DNA from: Cytidiella melzeri
Lineage: Eukaryota > Basidiomycota > Agaricomycetes > Polyporales > Irpicaceae
Direction of reading: 5' to 3'
Length of the DNA: 15,118 nucleotides
Assembly: GCA_022592445.1 (NCBI GenBank)
Contig: JABYQR010000631.1
Span: 1-15,118 of the forward strand
The translations under genes and the position numbers were made by a program. Below are positions 1 through 10,548 of this stretch, piece after piece. The notes under the pieces are model-generated. The model searched no databases. It saw only the letters and a list, made by a program, of their open reading frames with translations, and was not told where the DNA came from. The stretch's first letter is position 1. Each line of letters begins with the position of its first letter.

Positions 1-738
1 CAATACACTCAGTGACACTTTCTGGTTCAGTATGATGAATTGAATTGATGGCACCACATTGTCTTTGTTACCAACCCTTCCAAACTTTGTATTGCATCAC
101 ATTTGCCAGTCAAATACAGTTTTTGTTGTTCACAAAACTGACACAAATGAACAAATATTATACACTGATGGTTGGCCCTATGTCCTGCCAATGTGCTGGT
201 ACCAAGAGCTTCCAATTTGGAGAAGAATTGAGGAAGTCATGGCTGGATCACTAAAAAGCATTGCTCAGATTCAGATTGAAACTCAGCTGATGCCTTTTGT
301 CATAGACTTATGAAGTATCTATCAGCAGTCTGTTACCTCCATCAATCATGTTCATTGATGTGTGTAGCAGTCATACAAAGCCTACTTCATATGAAAGTCA
401 AAGCAAACAATGCACAAGGCAGGATTTGGACCAGGGTCGCTGTAGGGTATGTGTTAGCTTGATGTTAAAAAAATCACTCCAATGGTTTTGCTTTCAGTGA
501 TACATCCAGAAATTGCTTAGGTGTGCAATCCAAGCAAATTGTGTGGAATTGCATGGCCATGCTTGTATTGCGGGAGATTCTAGACTCTGCAACGTAACAC
601 TGCAGTAGGACTTGGCAAAACCCCCAAAGCATCATCCATAGATCTGTGGAGTTGACCAACTTTGGCAATTGAACATCTGGTTGATGTAACAGTAAGGATT
701 TCTACTCACCAGGGAAGGTTGTAAACTTAAGGGGATGG
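1..738 (+). other. Degenerate sequence upstream of an orphan LTR; no intact gene
   Basis: No open frame here resembles a known protein. Plus frame 1 carries several stops before position 300, and every one I read is TGA; otherwise it runs open to about 450. This could be decayed coding sequence, but I recognise no domain. The stretch ends in the purine-rich run GGGGATGG (731-738), directly before a TGTGATATAG motif. That is the position and look of a polypurine tract at the 3' end of an LTR retrotransposon, so I infer that this is the worn 3' internal end of such an element. The assignment rests on layout only. Confidence 0.35.
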
Positions 739-1171
739 TGTGATATAGAGTGTAAGAGGTGTGATGAGTAAAGTACTGGAGAGTACTGAGTAGTCCTGGC
801 TCAACAGAGTGGATGAGACTGAAGGGATGTGTCCTCAGGAGTGTCTCTATACATACATGAAGGGGAGGACCCTAAATACTACCCTAAGACCCCTAATACC
901 TACCTGAGTAAGCAAAGTAATCTACCTTACTAAGCATGCCCTATGCCCTAGTGGTGCCACTTCAATAATCAACCACTAGAAATTGTCATCATGACCTGAC
1001 CCCATGACCCAGTCCCAAGGCTGGACTTGTTCTAGCTTGTTCTGAGAAAGGCTATACTTTTCCAGAAGGCTCTAAGAGCTAGAACATTGTCTACTAGATC
1101 GTTCTCCACTAAGACATCATAGTTCCAGCATGTTCCACAAGGTTCCAGAGAGTTCTATCATGTGATACACA
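739..1171 (+). repeat. Putative orphan LTR (about 433 bp)
   Basis: The segment starts TGTGATATAG just after a purine-rich run and can be ended at TGTGATACACA, giving the TG..CA termini usual for LTRs. Between them there is no coding potential. A weak TATA-like CTATACATAC lies near 848. No second copy is visible in the window, so neither boundaries nor target-site duplication can be confirmed. The internal region would lie to the left, outside the window or degraded in 1-738. The right boundary is the weaker of the two. Confidence 0.4.
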
Positions 1172-1920
1172 AATGATGACTAGCATTAGCAAGGCTGGCA
1201 AGTGGCAAGTACAATTCCTTAAACTAGAATGAAAGATCACTTTTTGAGCCAGATATGTAAGTAAACTTGCTCCTGGTAGCAACTTGACTAAGTCATATTG
1301 TTGTGAATAGCTTCTTTGATGAGTAGTGCTTGGTAAGTGGATTGTTTGTCTTCACTGGAGCATGCAGTTTTTCCGGAAAGGAGAATGATGACTGATGAGA
1401 CTACGTTTGCAAGACTGAAGTCAAGATCACTAACTGCGGCAAACCAAATAGGTAAAGAAATGTGTTGACGTGTCGTATACGAGTAAACAGAAAACGCAGA
1501 CTTTGAGAACGACGAAGGCAAGAATTAGATAGTAATAATGATGATTGTTTGTCAGAGCCACTTGAACATCGCGCAAAAGATCTGCAATGAAGCAATAAGC
1601 ACCTTGAACGCTCTCTCCTTCCAACTACGATGACTGTATACTATCTTCTACTAACCCTGCCTCGAACGCTCTCTCTTCCAACTACAACGACTGTCAACTA
1701 TCAACTATTTCCTACCAACCTTGCCTCTCATGTCAAATCTTGCCTGGACGGATGCTTCATTGGAGCTACTCGCTAATTAGCTTCAGGATGTTGAAAGATA
1801 AGCTATTTACACTGGTCTGCACGTTCACTCACCATATCACAAGTAGGTTGTGTCATTAGTCAGGGTTTTCTTGCTCGAGCGGCGATCGAAGTCATCTGCA
1901 TCCAACAGTTGTCCTGCTGA
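1172..1920. other. Non-coding, no recognisable gene
   Basis: AT-rich sequence with only short open frames. A short minus-strand frame (1430-1624) encodes a hydrophobic run that could look like one membrane segment, but it has no recognisable homology and no gene structure around it. The one clear structure is an imperfect tandem duplication, listed separately. Confidence 0.5.
1606..1727 (+). repeat. Imperfect two-copy tandem duplication
   Basis: Copy 1 (1606-1663) and copy 2 (1664-1727) both begin GAACGCTCTCT, continue through TTCCAACTAC, and end with a CTACTAACCCTGCCTC-like (copy 1) or CTACCAACCTTGCCTC-like (copy 2) tail. The copies differ by substitutions and a small insertion in the middle (TATCAACTATTTCC in copy 2). 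They abut directly. No function is evident. Confidence 0.8.
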
Positions 1921-3089
<1,169 letters not shown>

Positions 3090-3614
3090 GCACCACCACG
3101 CGTGCTTGTTATATGAAACTGACGGAATACATAGCAGGCACAGGGCAGCGGTGGTGACACGAAATTACCAACAAGAGCCAGCGAGAGCTAATGGGCTCGA
3201 GCCGCGTGAGTGGGAGCGCATTCCACCGAGCAAGAGGAGCGTTAGGGCAGAGAAGCTGGTACCAGGCAGAGTCTCGAGGCTGGTAGAAGTCGCTATAGTG
3301 TGCTATGTTTCATAATAATTTTCAGCTCCGCCAATAATACATGTGCGAGATTTTGTAATGTGCTGCAATATTTTGCATAGATTGCGCTAGAATGGGCAAT
3401 ATCAAACAATATTGAAGAGGTAGCAGCAGAACGACACAGACACACGGTGCGATATCTCCCCAGCATATGCTATATGTGCGATGTTGCATAATGTATAAGT
3501 GGTCCGGATAACATAGCTGTATGTAACAAGACATGTTCTAGTATCTTTGGCTATGTCTTGCAATATCTGTTTCTTCCTGGGCCTCATGCGCCACAAAGCG
3601 TAACTTGGTGCTGA
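3090..3614. other. No recognisable gene
   Basis: The first 220 bases contain a short open plus frame (to about 3314) with no recognisable homology. The rest, 3315-3614, is AT-richer with no gene. The long minus-strand frame crossing this region is an antisense shadow of the Copia fragment that follows. Confidence 0.5.
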
Positions 3615-4079
3615 CAGGCGGTTGTCGCTTTGGCGATGATCATGTCCCTTCCCCCTTCCTATTCTGTTCTTTCCACCATCCTGATGTCCTCTACCGACAA
3701 GCCCACCACTGACACCGTCATAAACATCATCCTCATGGAGGAGAAGGTTTGCCGCGACCCTACTCACGTGGCCCTCGTCGCAAAGACCGGGAAAGGCAAG
3801 GACAACAAGAACAAGAAGCTGAAGTCGGACGTACGCTGTCTGTACTGCAAGAAGATAGGACACTCGATGGACGAGTGCAGGAAGATGAAAAAGAACAAGG
3901 AGGAGAAGGCCAAGAGTAAGGAGAAGGAGGGCGAGCACGCAAAGATTGCGACGGCCGACGCCAGCAACTCCGACACCATCCGCCTCTTCATGGCCAAAGG
4001 CGATATGGACCGGGACGATCTGCTCATCAAGTGGGTTGTTGACTCTGGGGCCTCTGTGCACATGTCCTCGCAGCACTGA
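3615..4079 (+). pseudogene. Ty1/Copia gag-protease fragment
   Basis: The frame opens after a TGA at 3612 without a true start and ends at TGA 4077. It covers the C-terminal gag and the beginning of the aspartic protease. In order: a LAMIMSLPPSYSVL segment typical of Copia gag, a basic lysine-rich stretch, an intact CCHC zinc knuckle CLYCKKIGHSMDEC (Cys, Cys, His, Cys) at about 3837-3878 for RNA binding, a charged Lys/Glu linker, and the protease active-site motif WVVDSGASVHMS at about 4032-4067. Everything after the protease triad is lost, so integrase and RT are absent. Codon use is GC-rich and CpG-rich, unlike the other elements here. Confidence 0.85.
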
Positions 4080-4630
4080 TACACCCGGAAATTGGCTAGG
4101 CGAGGAGACCCGGCAGCAGCCCGCCATTTGCGCAGCCCGCGTCATCCTGACCGGCAAGTCCCTCCACTTTCCCAGTGTCACGGGCACGAGAAGTCCACCA
4201 AAGATCCGAGGACTTGACAAGGAGCAACGTGCCGGAAACATCTGAGGCTGAGGAATCACACCGAACTCTGACACACAGACACGCCCCTTTTGCATCGGAG
4301 CATGGGCCGGCCAGCCACCAAGTGTTTCGGACGTGGGTCGGACCAACGGTAGAAGAAACTTGACTTGCGAACCTCGTTTCAGGAAGACTCCTATCACGCC
4401 ACGCTGTGCAACTCCTGGACTGCGCCTCATCACCTGCTCGCAACGGTTGGCGCCTCTTCAGCAAAAGGGCGCGCGCCGCTACTCCGTGTTGACCAACGCT
4501 GTGTCCTGCCGGGCGTCGACTTGCTGAACATTTTGCCTCCGCAGACGGAAGTATTCTGCCACCCTGTTTCCTCGCTCTTGCGTTTGGGTTTAGGACATAG
4601 AAGGAAAGGTTGAGGAGAGGGTCTTTAGGG
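4080..4630. other. GC-rich stretch without a recognised gene
   Basis: Several overlapping frames are open by chance because of the high GC content (for example 4365-4613 plus), but none resembles a known domain. It separates the truncated Copia fragment from a clear TATA box and could be a decayed LTR or a host promoter; I cannot decide. Copia integrase or RT motifs do not reappear here. Confidence 0.45.
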
Positions 4631-4640
4631 TATATAAAAA
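4631..4640 (+). promoter_or_regulatory. TATA box
   Basis: TATATAAAAA lies 150 bp upstream of the ATG at 4790. The interval to the ATG is short and pyrimidine-rich in part, as expected for a fungal 5' leader. It could be the promoter of the ORF at 4790 or part of an LTR whose ends I could not define. Confidence 0.55.
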
Positions 4641-4789
4641 GGTGTTGCCTGTACTGCGTAGAAAATCAATCAATCCCCACCCCAGTTTCCAGAGTACACT
4701 TTACGCTTTGCGCTCACGTCGAGGGAGTCTCTTCGCGCCCATAGCTGTAGCTTCTTCTGCGTTGTCTCATTGCGACTTATTCCACGTTT

Positions 4790-5317
4790 ATGTCCGCTGC
4801 GTCTACTAACAACAACCCGCCTTGAGTCTGCCGTTACTGTCCCACTGTTCCCCACCTGCCCGACGATCGCTGCCCTTACCGCCCGCGCCCGCGCAAGGTT
4901 CTACGTTGTCACCCCAGCATCCCTGCGCCCACGCCGCCGCCAGAACCCTTGGCAGCGCCTACGGTCTCTCCTGAGAGATCAACTCCTAAATCCCCCTCGC
5001 CAGCGGCGTCCGTTGCCTCCGTCGCGGACTCGCTTGATAACTGCTCTTACTGCAACACTGAGAGCGATCACCCAATTCCTCTACGCTCAGGACCTTTTGT
5101 CCTGCTCGACTGCAATCGCCCGCGCGCGCCGCACCCAGATTGTTGGCTGTCCCCAGACTTTGAAGGCAAGGACCACGAGTGCGAACTAGTGCAGTTCAAT
5201 CTTACCAGCTCTACCAACGTTGTCGTTGGCCACGCATTCGCCTGCAATACGCACCACCGCTCGGGAAGTGTTGTTCTACACTACCGCCCCCGCGCGCAGT
5301 CTGTCGAGTCAAATTGA
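4790..5317 (+). pseudogene. Hypothetical protein, interrupted by one TGA; unrecognised
   Basis: From ATG 4790 the frame reads 11 codons (MSAASTNNNPP), meets TGA at 4823, then stays open in the same frame to TGA at 5315, about 163 further codons. The TGA could be a mutated CGA (Arg). The product would be cysteine- and proline-rich: VCRYC and DDRCPY near the start, a Pro/Ser linker (PAPTPPPEPLAAP), then NCSYCNTESDHP, RAPHPDCWLSP and a C-terminal stretch with alternating hydrophobic residues (TNVVVGHAFAC). I recognise no family. A TATA box upstream and coherent amino-acid composition favour a former gene or a retroelement gag start over chance openness, but GC-rich sequence makes long open frames common. 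Confidence 0.35.
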
Positions 5318-5892
5318 CTGCGATCTCACGTAGCCTTATTCTGCAACTCGCGCTCCATAGTTTGTCTTTCTCTTACGGTTTCTTTCGGCTTCGTTATACT
5401 GCGTTTGCTTTTTACTGCGTTATTTTACTGCGTTACTGCGTTGCGTTTCACCTTCACTGCTCGAGCTTACTGCATTCACTTTCACTGCGCCCACGTTTAA
5501 CAGCGACTTCTTCATCTTCACCAGCAACCGTGTTTTATGTTCAAGATTCATATTGCGCCTGCGTTTACCATCTGCATCTCTCCGCGCGCCGTTTCCCTAC
5601 AAGTTGCGACGTCTCCGGTGCGTTCTCTTTGAGCAGCGCTAAAGCTCTTTTGCTTTCACCGTGCCGTCTTGCCCCCTTTTTACCCGCAATATGCGTGGTA
5701 ACTGCCAGTCTAGCTCTTTTCACGTAAACTTTATCATAAACCTTGTCGCTCTTTCTAGCACAGGTAAAACTAGGACTCTAAGACCACCTCGCACACTTTA
5801 ACACTTGCGCGCTTCCACACCTTTACACTTCTATTGCCACTTCGTGGTTAGTTGTGTTGTCTTTAAGGTTGTTCTTAGTTTGAAGCATGACT
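5318..5892. other. Pyrimidine-rich non-coding tract
   Basis: The plus strand is dominated by C and T with few A, so a plus frame stays open by chance to 5727, but the translation is low-complexity Ser/Leu/Arg with no domain. It contains a cluster of ACTGCGTT repeats (separate entry). The tract ends where the truncated Gypsy element begins. No gene is supported. Confidence 0.5.
5398..5442 (+). repeat. Four ACTGCGTT direct repeats
   Basis: The octamer ACTGCGTT occurs at 5398, 5414, 5427 and 5435, the last two adjacent. Related ACTGC forms follow nearby (ACTGCTCG, ACTGCATT, ACTGCGCC), and one ACTGCGTA lies near 4654. It may be simple-sequence expansion or a binding-site array. Confidence 0.7.
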
Positions 5893-7303
5893 CAGTGTCT
5901 CAACGGAAAAGGCAGAGTTTCTTGTCATGGACTTAGGTCCAGTAGACGTCATTCTTGGCTACCATGGCTCAAACGTGTAAATCCTGCCGTTCACTGGCAA
6001 AAAGGAGAAATGACAATTCTGAGCGGCTCAAAAGAATCTCCTGACAAACCTTTCCAGGAAGTTGACGGTAATCGCAAAGAACATAGACAGTAAGTCAAAG
6101 CTGGTAATATCCAAGACACCACTGACATAGTCTGGTGTATGGCCGGCTTCACCTACTCTACCAAGCTTGTGGCCGAAGCAAACAAAGCTAAAAGCTCAGT
6201 GCTTCTTTGAAGACATTGTTCTATCAGAGTATCAAGACACGCCATAGTTTTCTCTGAGGAAGAGGCTAATCGGCTACCCCAGCATCAACCCTGAGACAAT
6301 TTGATTGATTTCAAACCAGATGCTCCTGAGATCATCAAATCAAAAGTTTATCCTATGCCCCTGAATGAGCAAGCCAGGCTTGACAAGTTCATCCAGAAAA
6401 ACCTAGCAAAGGGTTACATCACGCCTTCCAAGTCTCCGATGGTGTCTCCAGTCTTCTTCCTCAAAAAGAAGGACAAGAAACTAGGACTTATCCAGGACTA
6501 TTGCAAACTCAATGACATCACTGTGAAAAATTGTTACCCTCAACTGCTTGCCACCGAGATTATCAACAAGCTCAAGGGTGCTAAGATCTTTACCAAGTTC
6601 AATGTTTTTTTGGGGATATCACAATGTCCGAATCAAAGAAGGAGACAAGTACAAAGCAGCTCTCGTTACCAACCAAAGACTCTTCAAACCTAAGGTCATG
6701 TTCTTTGGTTTCACAAACTCACCCGCTACCTTCCAAGCTCTGATGGACAACATTTTTGCAACCTCATCGCTGAGGGCAAGGTGGCTGTCTATCTAGATGA
6801 CATCTTAACCTGGAGCAACAACCTCACGGAGCACCACAAGATTGTCCATGAAGTCCTTGAGCAACTTCAGCAGCACAATCTTTATCTTCGGCCAGAAAAA
6901 TGCAAGGTTGAGAAGTCTGAGATTGAATACCTCGGATTGATCATTTGCACCGGTGAATTAACTATGGACCCTGTCAAAGTCCAAGCAGTTTCTACGTGGC
7001 CTACACCCAAGAACCTCAAAGAAGTTAGAGGATTCATCGGGTTTGCCAACTTCTACCAACACTTCATTCAGGACTTCTCAAAACGCGCACAACCTTTACA
7101 CAACCTGACAAAGAAGGACATACCATTCATCTGGGGTCCAGCACAACAGACTGCCTTCACATTGCTAAAGAAGGCCTTTACCACTAAGCCTATCTTGGCA
7201 GTCTGGGACCCTGAACTCCCTACACGTCTAGAAGTCAATGCCTTGGCCTATGCAACTGGTGCATTCATCTCCCAGGAAATGAAGGAAGATGGATTCTATA
7301 AAG
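5893..7303 (+). pseudogene. Gypsy pol, part 1: protease end, RT, start of RNase H
   Basis: The protease end is legible as AEFLVMDLGPVDVILGY, then after a frameshift as WLKRVNPAVHWQKGEMTI. A degraded linker follows. RT starts at 6301 (IDFKPDAPEI), with FFLKKKDKKLGLIQDYCKLN and a motif A that reads KFNV: the catalytic Asp is Asn at 6601-6603. A run of seven T (6605-6611) causes a frameshift; the next frame holds NVRIKEGDKYKAAL and FFGFTNSPATFQALMDNIF. Another shift near 6755 leads to the frame with YLDD (6790-6801) and the connection domain (LRPEKCKVEKSEIEYLG, EVRGFIGFANFYQHFI). RNase H begins with EVNALAYATGAFIS, where the first catalytic Asp (family VDAS) is Asn at 7237-7239. Confidence 0.88.
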
Positions 7304-7742
7304 CCGGTCAAATGTATTCAACACATCTAGAGGCAGAGATGTGATGTGCAGTCGTAATCCCACTTGCCGTCGTAAGAACCTATAACACACGAGCAGAGCG
7401 AGTTAATCCAGGTGCGAAAAAGAAAGAGCACAATTGCATAATGACTGTACCTAAGACACACGAGCAGAGCGAGTTAACTACAGGTACAGGTTGTGAGCAT
7501 ATTGCATATGTGAGGGACAACGAAGAATACTCACTCCAGGTGCGAAAGAGAAAGAGCACGATGGAGTGTCAGGAGCGGGGGTGAAGGTATATAGGACAGA
7601 GCCCTCAGGCGACCCAAAAAGAAAGATCTGTGATACAGATGTGTCTGCATGAAGAAAGAACAATAGAGCGACCATATACAGAAAACAAAAGAGAGTCCGG
7701 TTACTACTAGTCCGTGAGCCGGAGCTGAAAAGCTATTATGCT
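7304..7742. mobile_element. Unclassified insertion in the Gypsy RNase H region
   Basis: Gypsy coding sequence stops after EDGFYK (about 7302) and resumes with PIAYRSA..SMTEAERAYE (about 7748), so about 440 bp interrupts what should be contiguous. The insert has no coding match, contains TATATA at 7588 and two pairs of internal direct repeats. A TGTGATGTGCAG motif at 7340 after a purine-rich run is LTR-like, so a solo LTR is one possibility; a MITE-like element is another. The exact ends are unclear: CCGGTC followed by GCAGAG occurs on both sides (7304/7333 and 7759/7782), which may reflect a duplicated flank. Confidence 0.6.
7385..7559 (+). repeat. Two interleaved direct-repeat pairs inside the insertion
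   Basis: Repeat A, starting ACACACGAGCAGAGCGAG (22 bp), is identical at 7385-7406 and 7456-7477. Repeat B, starting TCCAGGTGCGAAA (25 bp), is at 7407-7431 and 7535-7559 with one mismatch. The first A and first B abut; the second copies are separated by about 57 bp, which contains a further CAGGTACAGG. Confidence 0.85.
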
Positions 7743-9752
7743 ATTACCCTATTGCCTACCGGTCTGCAATCTATGACTGAAGCAGAGCGTGCCTATGAAA
7801 TCTTTGATCGGGAGATGTTAGCCATCACCGAAGCTCTCAAAGATTGGTGCCACTACCTTGAGGGGCTCAAGGAACCGTTTGAGATCTGGACAGATCACGC
7901 GAACCTGCAGTACTGGAAGACTGTGCAACACCTCACTTGACGTCAAGCACGTTGGTCATTACTTTTGGCTGACTTCGACTTCGTGTTGGTACACAAGCCC
8001 AGTAGTACCATCATACATGCTGATCCTCCCTCTCGACTTCACTCACACACTGTCACGGACAAGGAAGACAACAAGGATCAGGTGGTACTGAATTTGGAAC
8101 ACTTCCAGTTCCTTGCTACCAGTGCACTTGCTACTACTTCTCTGCTCAAATCAAAGATCCGAGAATGCACAGAGCAGGAAGTGGAAGTTGCACAAGCTCT
8201 CGCTACCCTTTGGACGAAGGGTCCTTGCAAACTTGTCAACAGTTCACTCAAATGGGAAGAGAGTGACGGACTCATCTATTACAAGGGAAAACTCTACATC
8301 CCTAACAACAAAGAGCTCCGTTACAAAATTGTCGAATCTGGCCATGACACTCCTGCAGCTGGTCACCCGGGAAAACACGGCACCATCAAGCTAGTCTCAC
8401 AACACTATTGGTGTTTGAAGATGAATGCCTTTGTAGAGACTTGTATACTAGGCTGTGATCGCTGTCAATGCTATAAGTCTACTCTGCACCCTAAAGCAGT
8501 ACTACAGCCTCAGGAAACTCCGGCCAGACCTTGGAAACACGTTGGAGTAGATCTCATCACTCAGCTGCCACCCTCTAAGGGATTTGATTTGATTGCAATC
8601 TACATTGACTACTACTTTAATCAAGCGCACATCATCCCTACTACCACTAAGGTGAATGCTGAGGGGAATGCTGATCTACACTACAAAGAAGTATTCCAAC
8701 TTCACGGCATTCCCAAGAAGGTGTTCTCTGACTGAGGACCCCAGTTTCCAGCGCACTTTATGCATGCACTCTATCACCACCTGGGCATAGAGACTGGCAT
8801 TACTACCGCCTATCATCCGCAAGGAAATGGCAAAGTCAAACACAAAAACCAGGATATCAAACTGTACTTGTGTCTATTCTGTCAGCAACAACAAGACCAC
8901 TGCGTCAATCATCTACCAGCGGCTGAGTTTGCACTCAGCTCGCAAGTACATGTGGGTAATTCCCAAACCCCGTTTGAAGTCATCTATGGATATCACCCCG
9001 GCTTCATAATACCAGTCGGCAAGCAAAGCAATATCCCATTGCTCAATGAGCGCTTTGACAACATGGCTCGAGTACGCAAGGAGACCAGAGCAGCTCTCCG
9101 TCTAAGCAAAGAAAAGATGAAGCAACTCTACGAATCTGATAAGCAATCTCCATGTGTCTTACAAGTGGGCAACATGGTCTGGCTGAATGCTGAGAATGTC
9201 CAGATCCACCAGGCTACCCCTAAACTTGGTCTTCAACAGCTCAGCCTGTACAAAGTCATTGAACGCATTGGCAATCTTGACTACAAGCTTGATCTGCCTA
9301 TCTATCTCCAACTCCACCCCGTCTTTCACATCAACCATCTAAGTCCCTGGCACGACAGCAGCAAAGATGTACCTCCACCTTCTGATCCAATCGGCATAAA
9401 AGGAGAAGAGCAGGATGTTGTCAGAAAAGTGCTAGACAGCAGGCTACACAGACAATGAAAGAAACTGCAATTCCTTGTCAAATGGGAAGGGTATTCAGAT
9501 GGACACAATAGCTGGGAACCGGTCAAAAACCTCGAGAATAGTCAAGAAGCGATTGACAACTTCTATAAAGCAAACCCCGGAGTGCCCCAGGTCATCAAAG
9601 CTTCACTCTTCACGGATCTCCGCTCATACGTTTTGGGATTCAATACCCAGACCGACCCTGCTTTCCTTTGCACAATCTATCCATCTACATACAATCTCAG
9701 CTGGGATGAAGGCAAACACATTGGTCTGAATATCTCAGCAATATTACACTGA
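7743..9752 (+). pseudogene. Gypsy pol, part 2: RNase H, integrase, chromodomain
   Basis: From about 7767 one frame runs to TGA 9750 with only three internal stops, all TGA: 7938 (within LT-RQARW), 8733 (within SD-GPQF) and 9456. RNase H is seen as MTEAERAYEIFDREMLAI and IWTDHANLQYW. Integrase has the HHCC zinc region (GHDTPAAGHPGKHGT ... CILGCDRCQ), the first core Asp (GVDLI, 8550) and second Asp (FSD, 8730). The catalytic Glu expected in YHPQ..GQTER is Lys (8838-8840). A chromodomain lies at about 9412-9570 (VRKVLDSR, LQFLVKWEGY, NSWEPVKNL), the module that steers chromoviruses to methylated-histone heterochromatin. An extra 60 or so residues follow with no recognised domain. Confidence 0.9.
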
Positions 9753-9904
9753 CGGGTAACGTCGAGTCAACAACACCAGAAGGGGAGAAATTCCCTAGCA
9801 TCCTTCTCACTACATAATTGGGGCAATTCTGCTGAATCCCTGTATACAGGTAGAAGACCTCTATCACCACAGCACAGTGATGCTTCGCGAGGACGCTCAA
9901 TTTT

Positions 9905-9917
9905 AGGAGGGGGGTAA
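9905..9917 (+). other. Gypsy polypurine tract
   Basis: AGGAGGGGGGTAA lies immediately before the TGTCATGG start of the LTR. Such tracts prime plus-strand DNA synthesis in LTR retrotransposons. Its place, 153 bp after the pol stop, fits. Confidence 0.8.
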
Positions 9918-10168
9918 TGTCATGGATGGCCTGACTAGCCCTTAATTTTCGCAATTTACCTCTTGTTTTTATCTGTAAAACTCCGGGCTACAACCTAGTT
10001 TCAATTCTCTCTGCATAAACTCCTTTGCACGTCTATTAAGCGCCCGTATCACGTGGCTTAGACGCTCCACATGGTCACATTACTTGCTATTACGTCACAC
10101 TGGCATGTGACTTAGCTTAAGTAAGACCACATGGCTACAACCACACGGCTCAGCCCATAGCTATGGTT

Positions 10169-10182
10169 TGACGTCATAAATA
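10169..10182 (+). promoter_or_regulatory. CRE palindrome overlapping a TATA-like box in the Gypsy LTR
   Basis: TGACGTCA (10169-10176), the ATF/CREB-class bZIP site, runs directly into TAAATA. Further CRE-like half sites occur at TACGTCAC (10091) and CACGTCA (10641). This is likely the promoter core of the LTR, with U3 upstream. Factor binding is inferred from the motif only. Confidence 0.5.
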
Positions 10183-10460
10183 CCGCCCACATGGACTTCT
10201 ATTGTTCTTTTGCTATTGTTCCCTTTATGGAAGAATGTTCTCACAGATGTGGGAATGGAATACAATAGTTGGTCTCCTTTTAGATAGATTCTCTCACGAG
10301 TAGAGGTCTTGGCAAAGTCCAGCCAATAGCTATTGTTCTCCTTTAGGTAGTACTTTTGTTCTTGCTTCCCACACAACTTCATTCCAAGCCTGGTCTGTGC
10401 ACAGGCTCTGAAGTCTATATGAACAGCTGCCTGTACACTCCTAGCCCCCCATCTTGACCT

Positions 10461-10548
10461 CTTGGTCTTTACTGGGCTAGGTAAGCAAACCCCTCCTGTA
10501 CTACATAGCTAGTAGTATCTAATACTAACTTGGTCTTTACTGGGCTAG
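10461..10548 (+). repeat. 20-bp exact direct repeat in the Gypsy LTR
   Basis: CTTGGTCTTTACTGGGCTAG occurs at 10461-10480 and again at 10529-10548, identical in all 20 bases and 68 bp apart. It lies downstream of the TATA-like box, so in the transcribed part of the LTR. Confidence 0.85.

Noticed and set aside
1430..1624. Short minus-strand frame with a hydrophobic segment
   Set aside because: Only 64 codons, no homology recognised, overlapping other frames and crossing the tandem duplication.
3402..4433. 343-codon open frame on the minus strand
   Set aside because: It lies antisense to the Copia gag fragment with its zinc knuckle and protease motif. The translation is low-complexity and has no domain; GC-rich sequence keeps it open.
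4770..5727. Overlapping plus frames 4770-5189 and 5179-5727
   Set aside because: The translations are Arg/Leu/Ser-rich and low in complexity, explained by GC- and pyrimidine-rich sequence. The frame starting at 4790 has the better start context and composition.
7385..7559. Regular repeats as a possible CRISPR array
   Set aside because: Only two copies of each of two different repeats with uneven spacing, in a eukaryotic transposon context.
7938..9458. TGA codons in the Gypsy frame as possible recoding (readthrough or selenocysteine)
   Set aside because: The first two sit at conserved Arg positions, and the same element has lost catalytic residues and gained frameshifts, so decay is the simpler reading.
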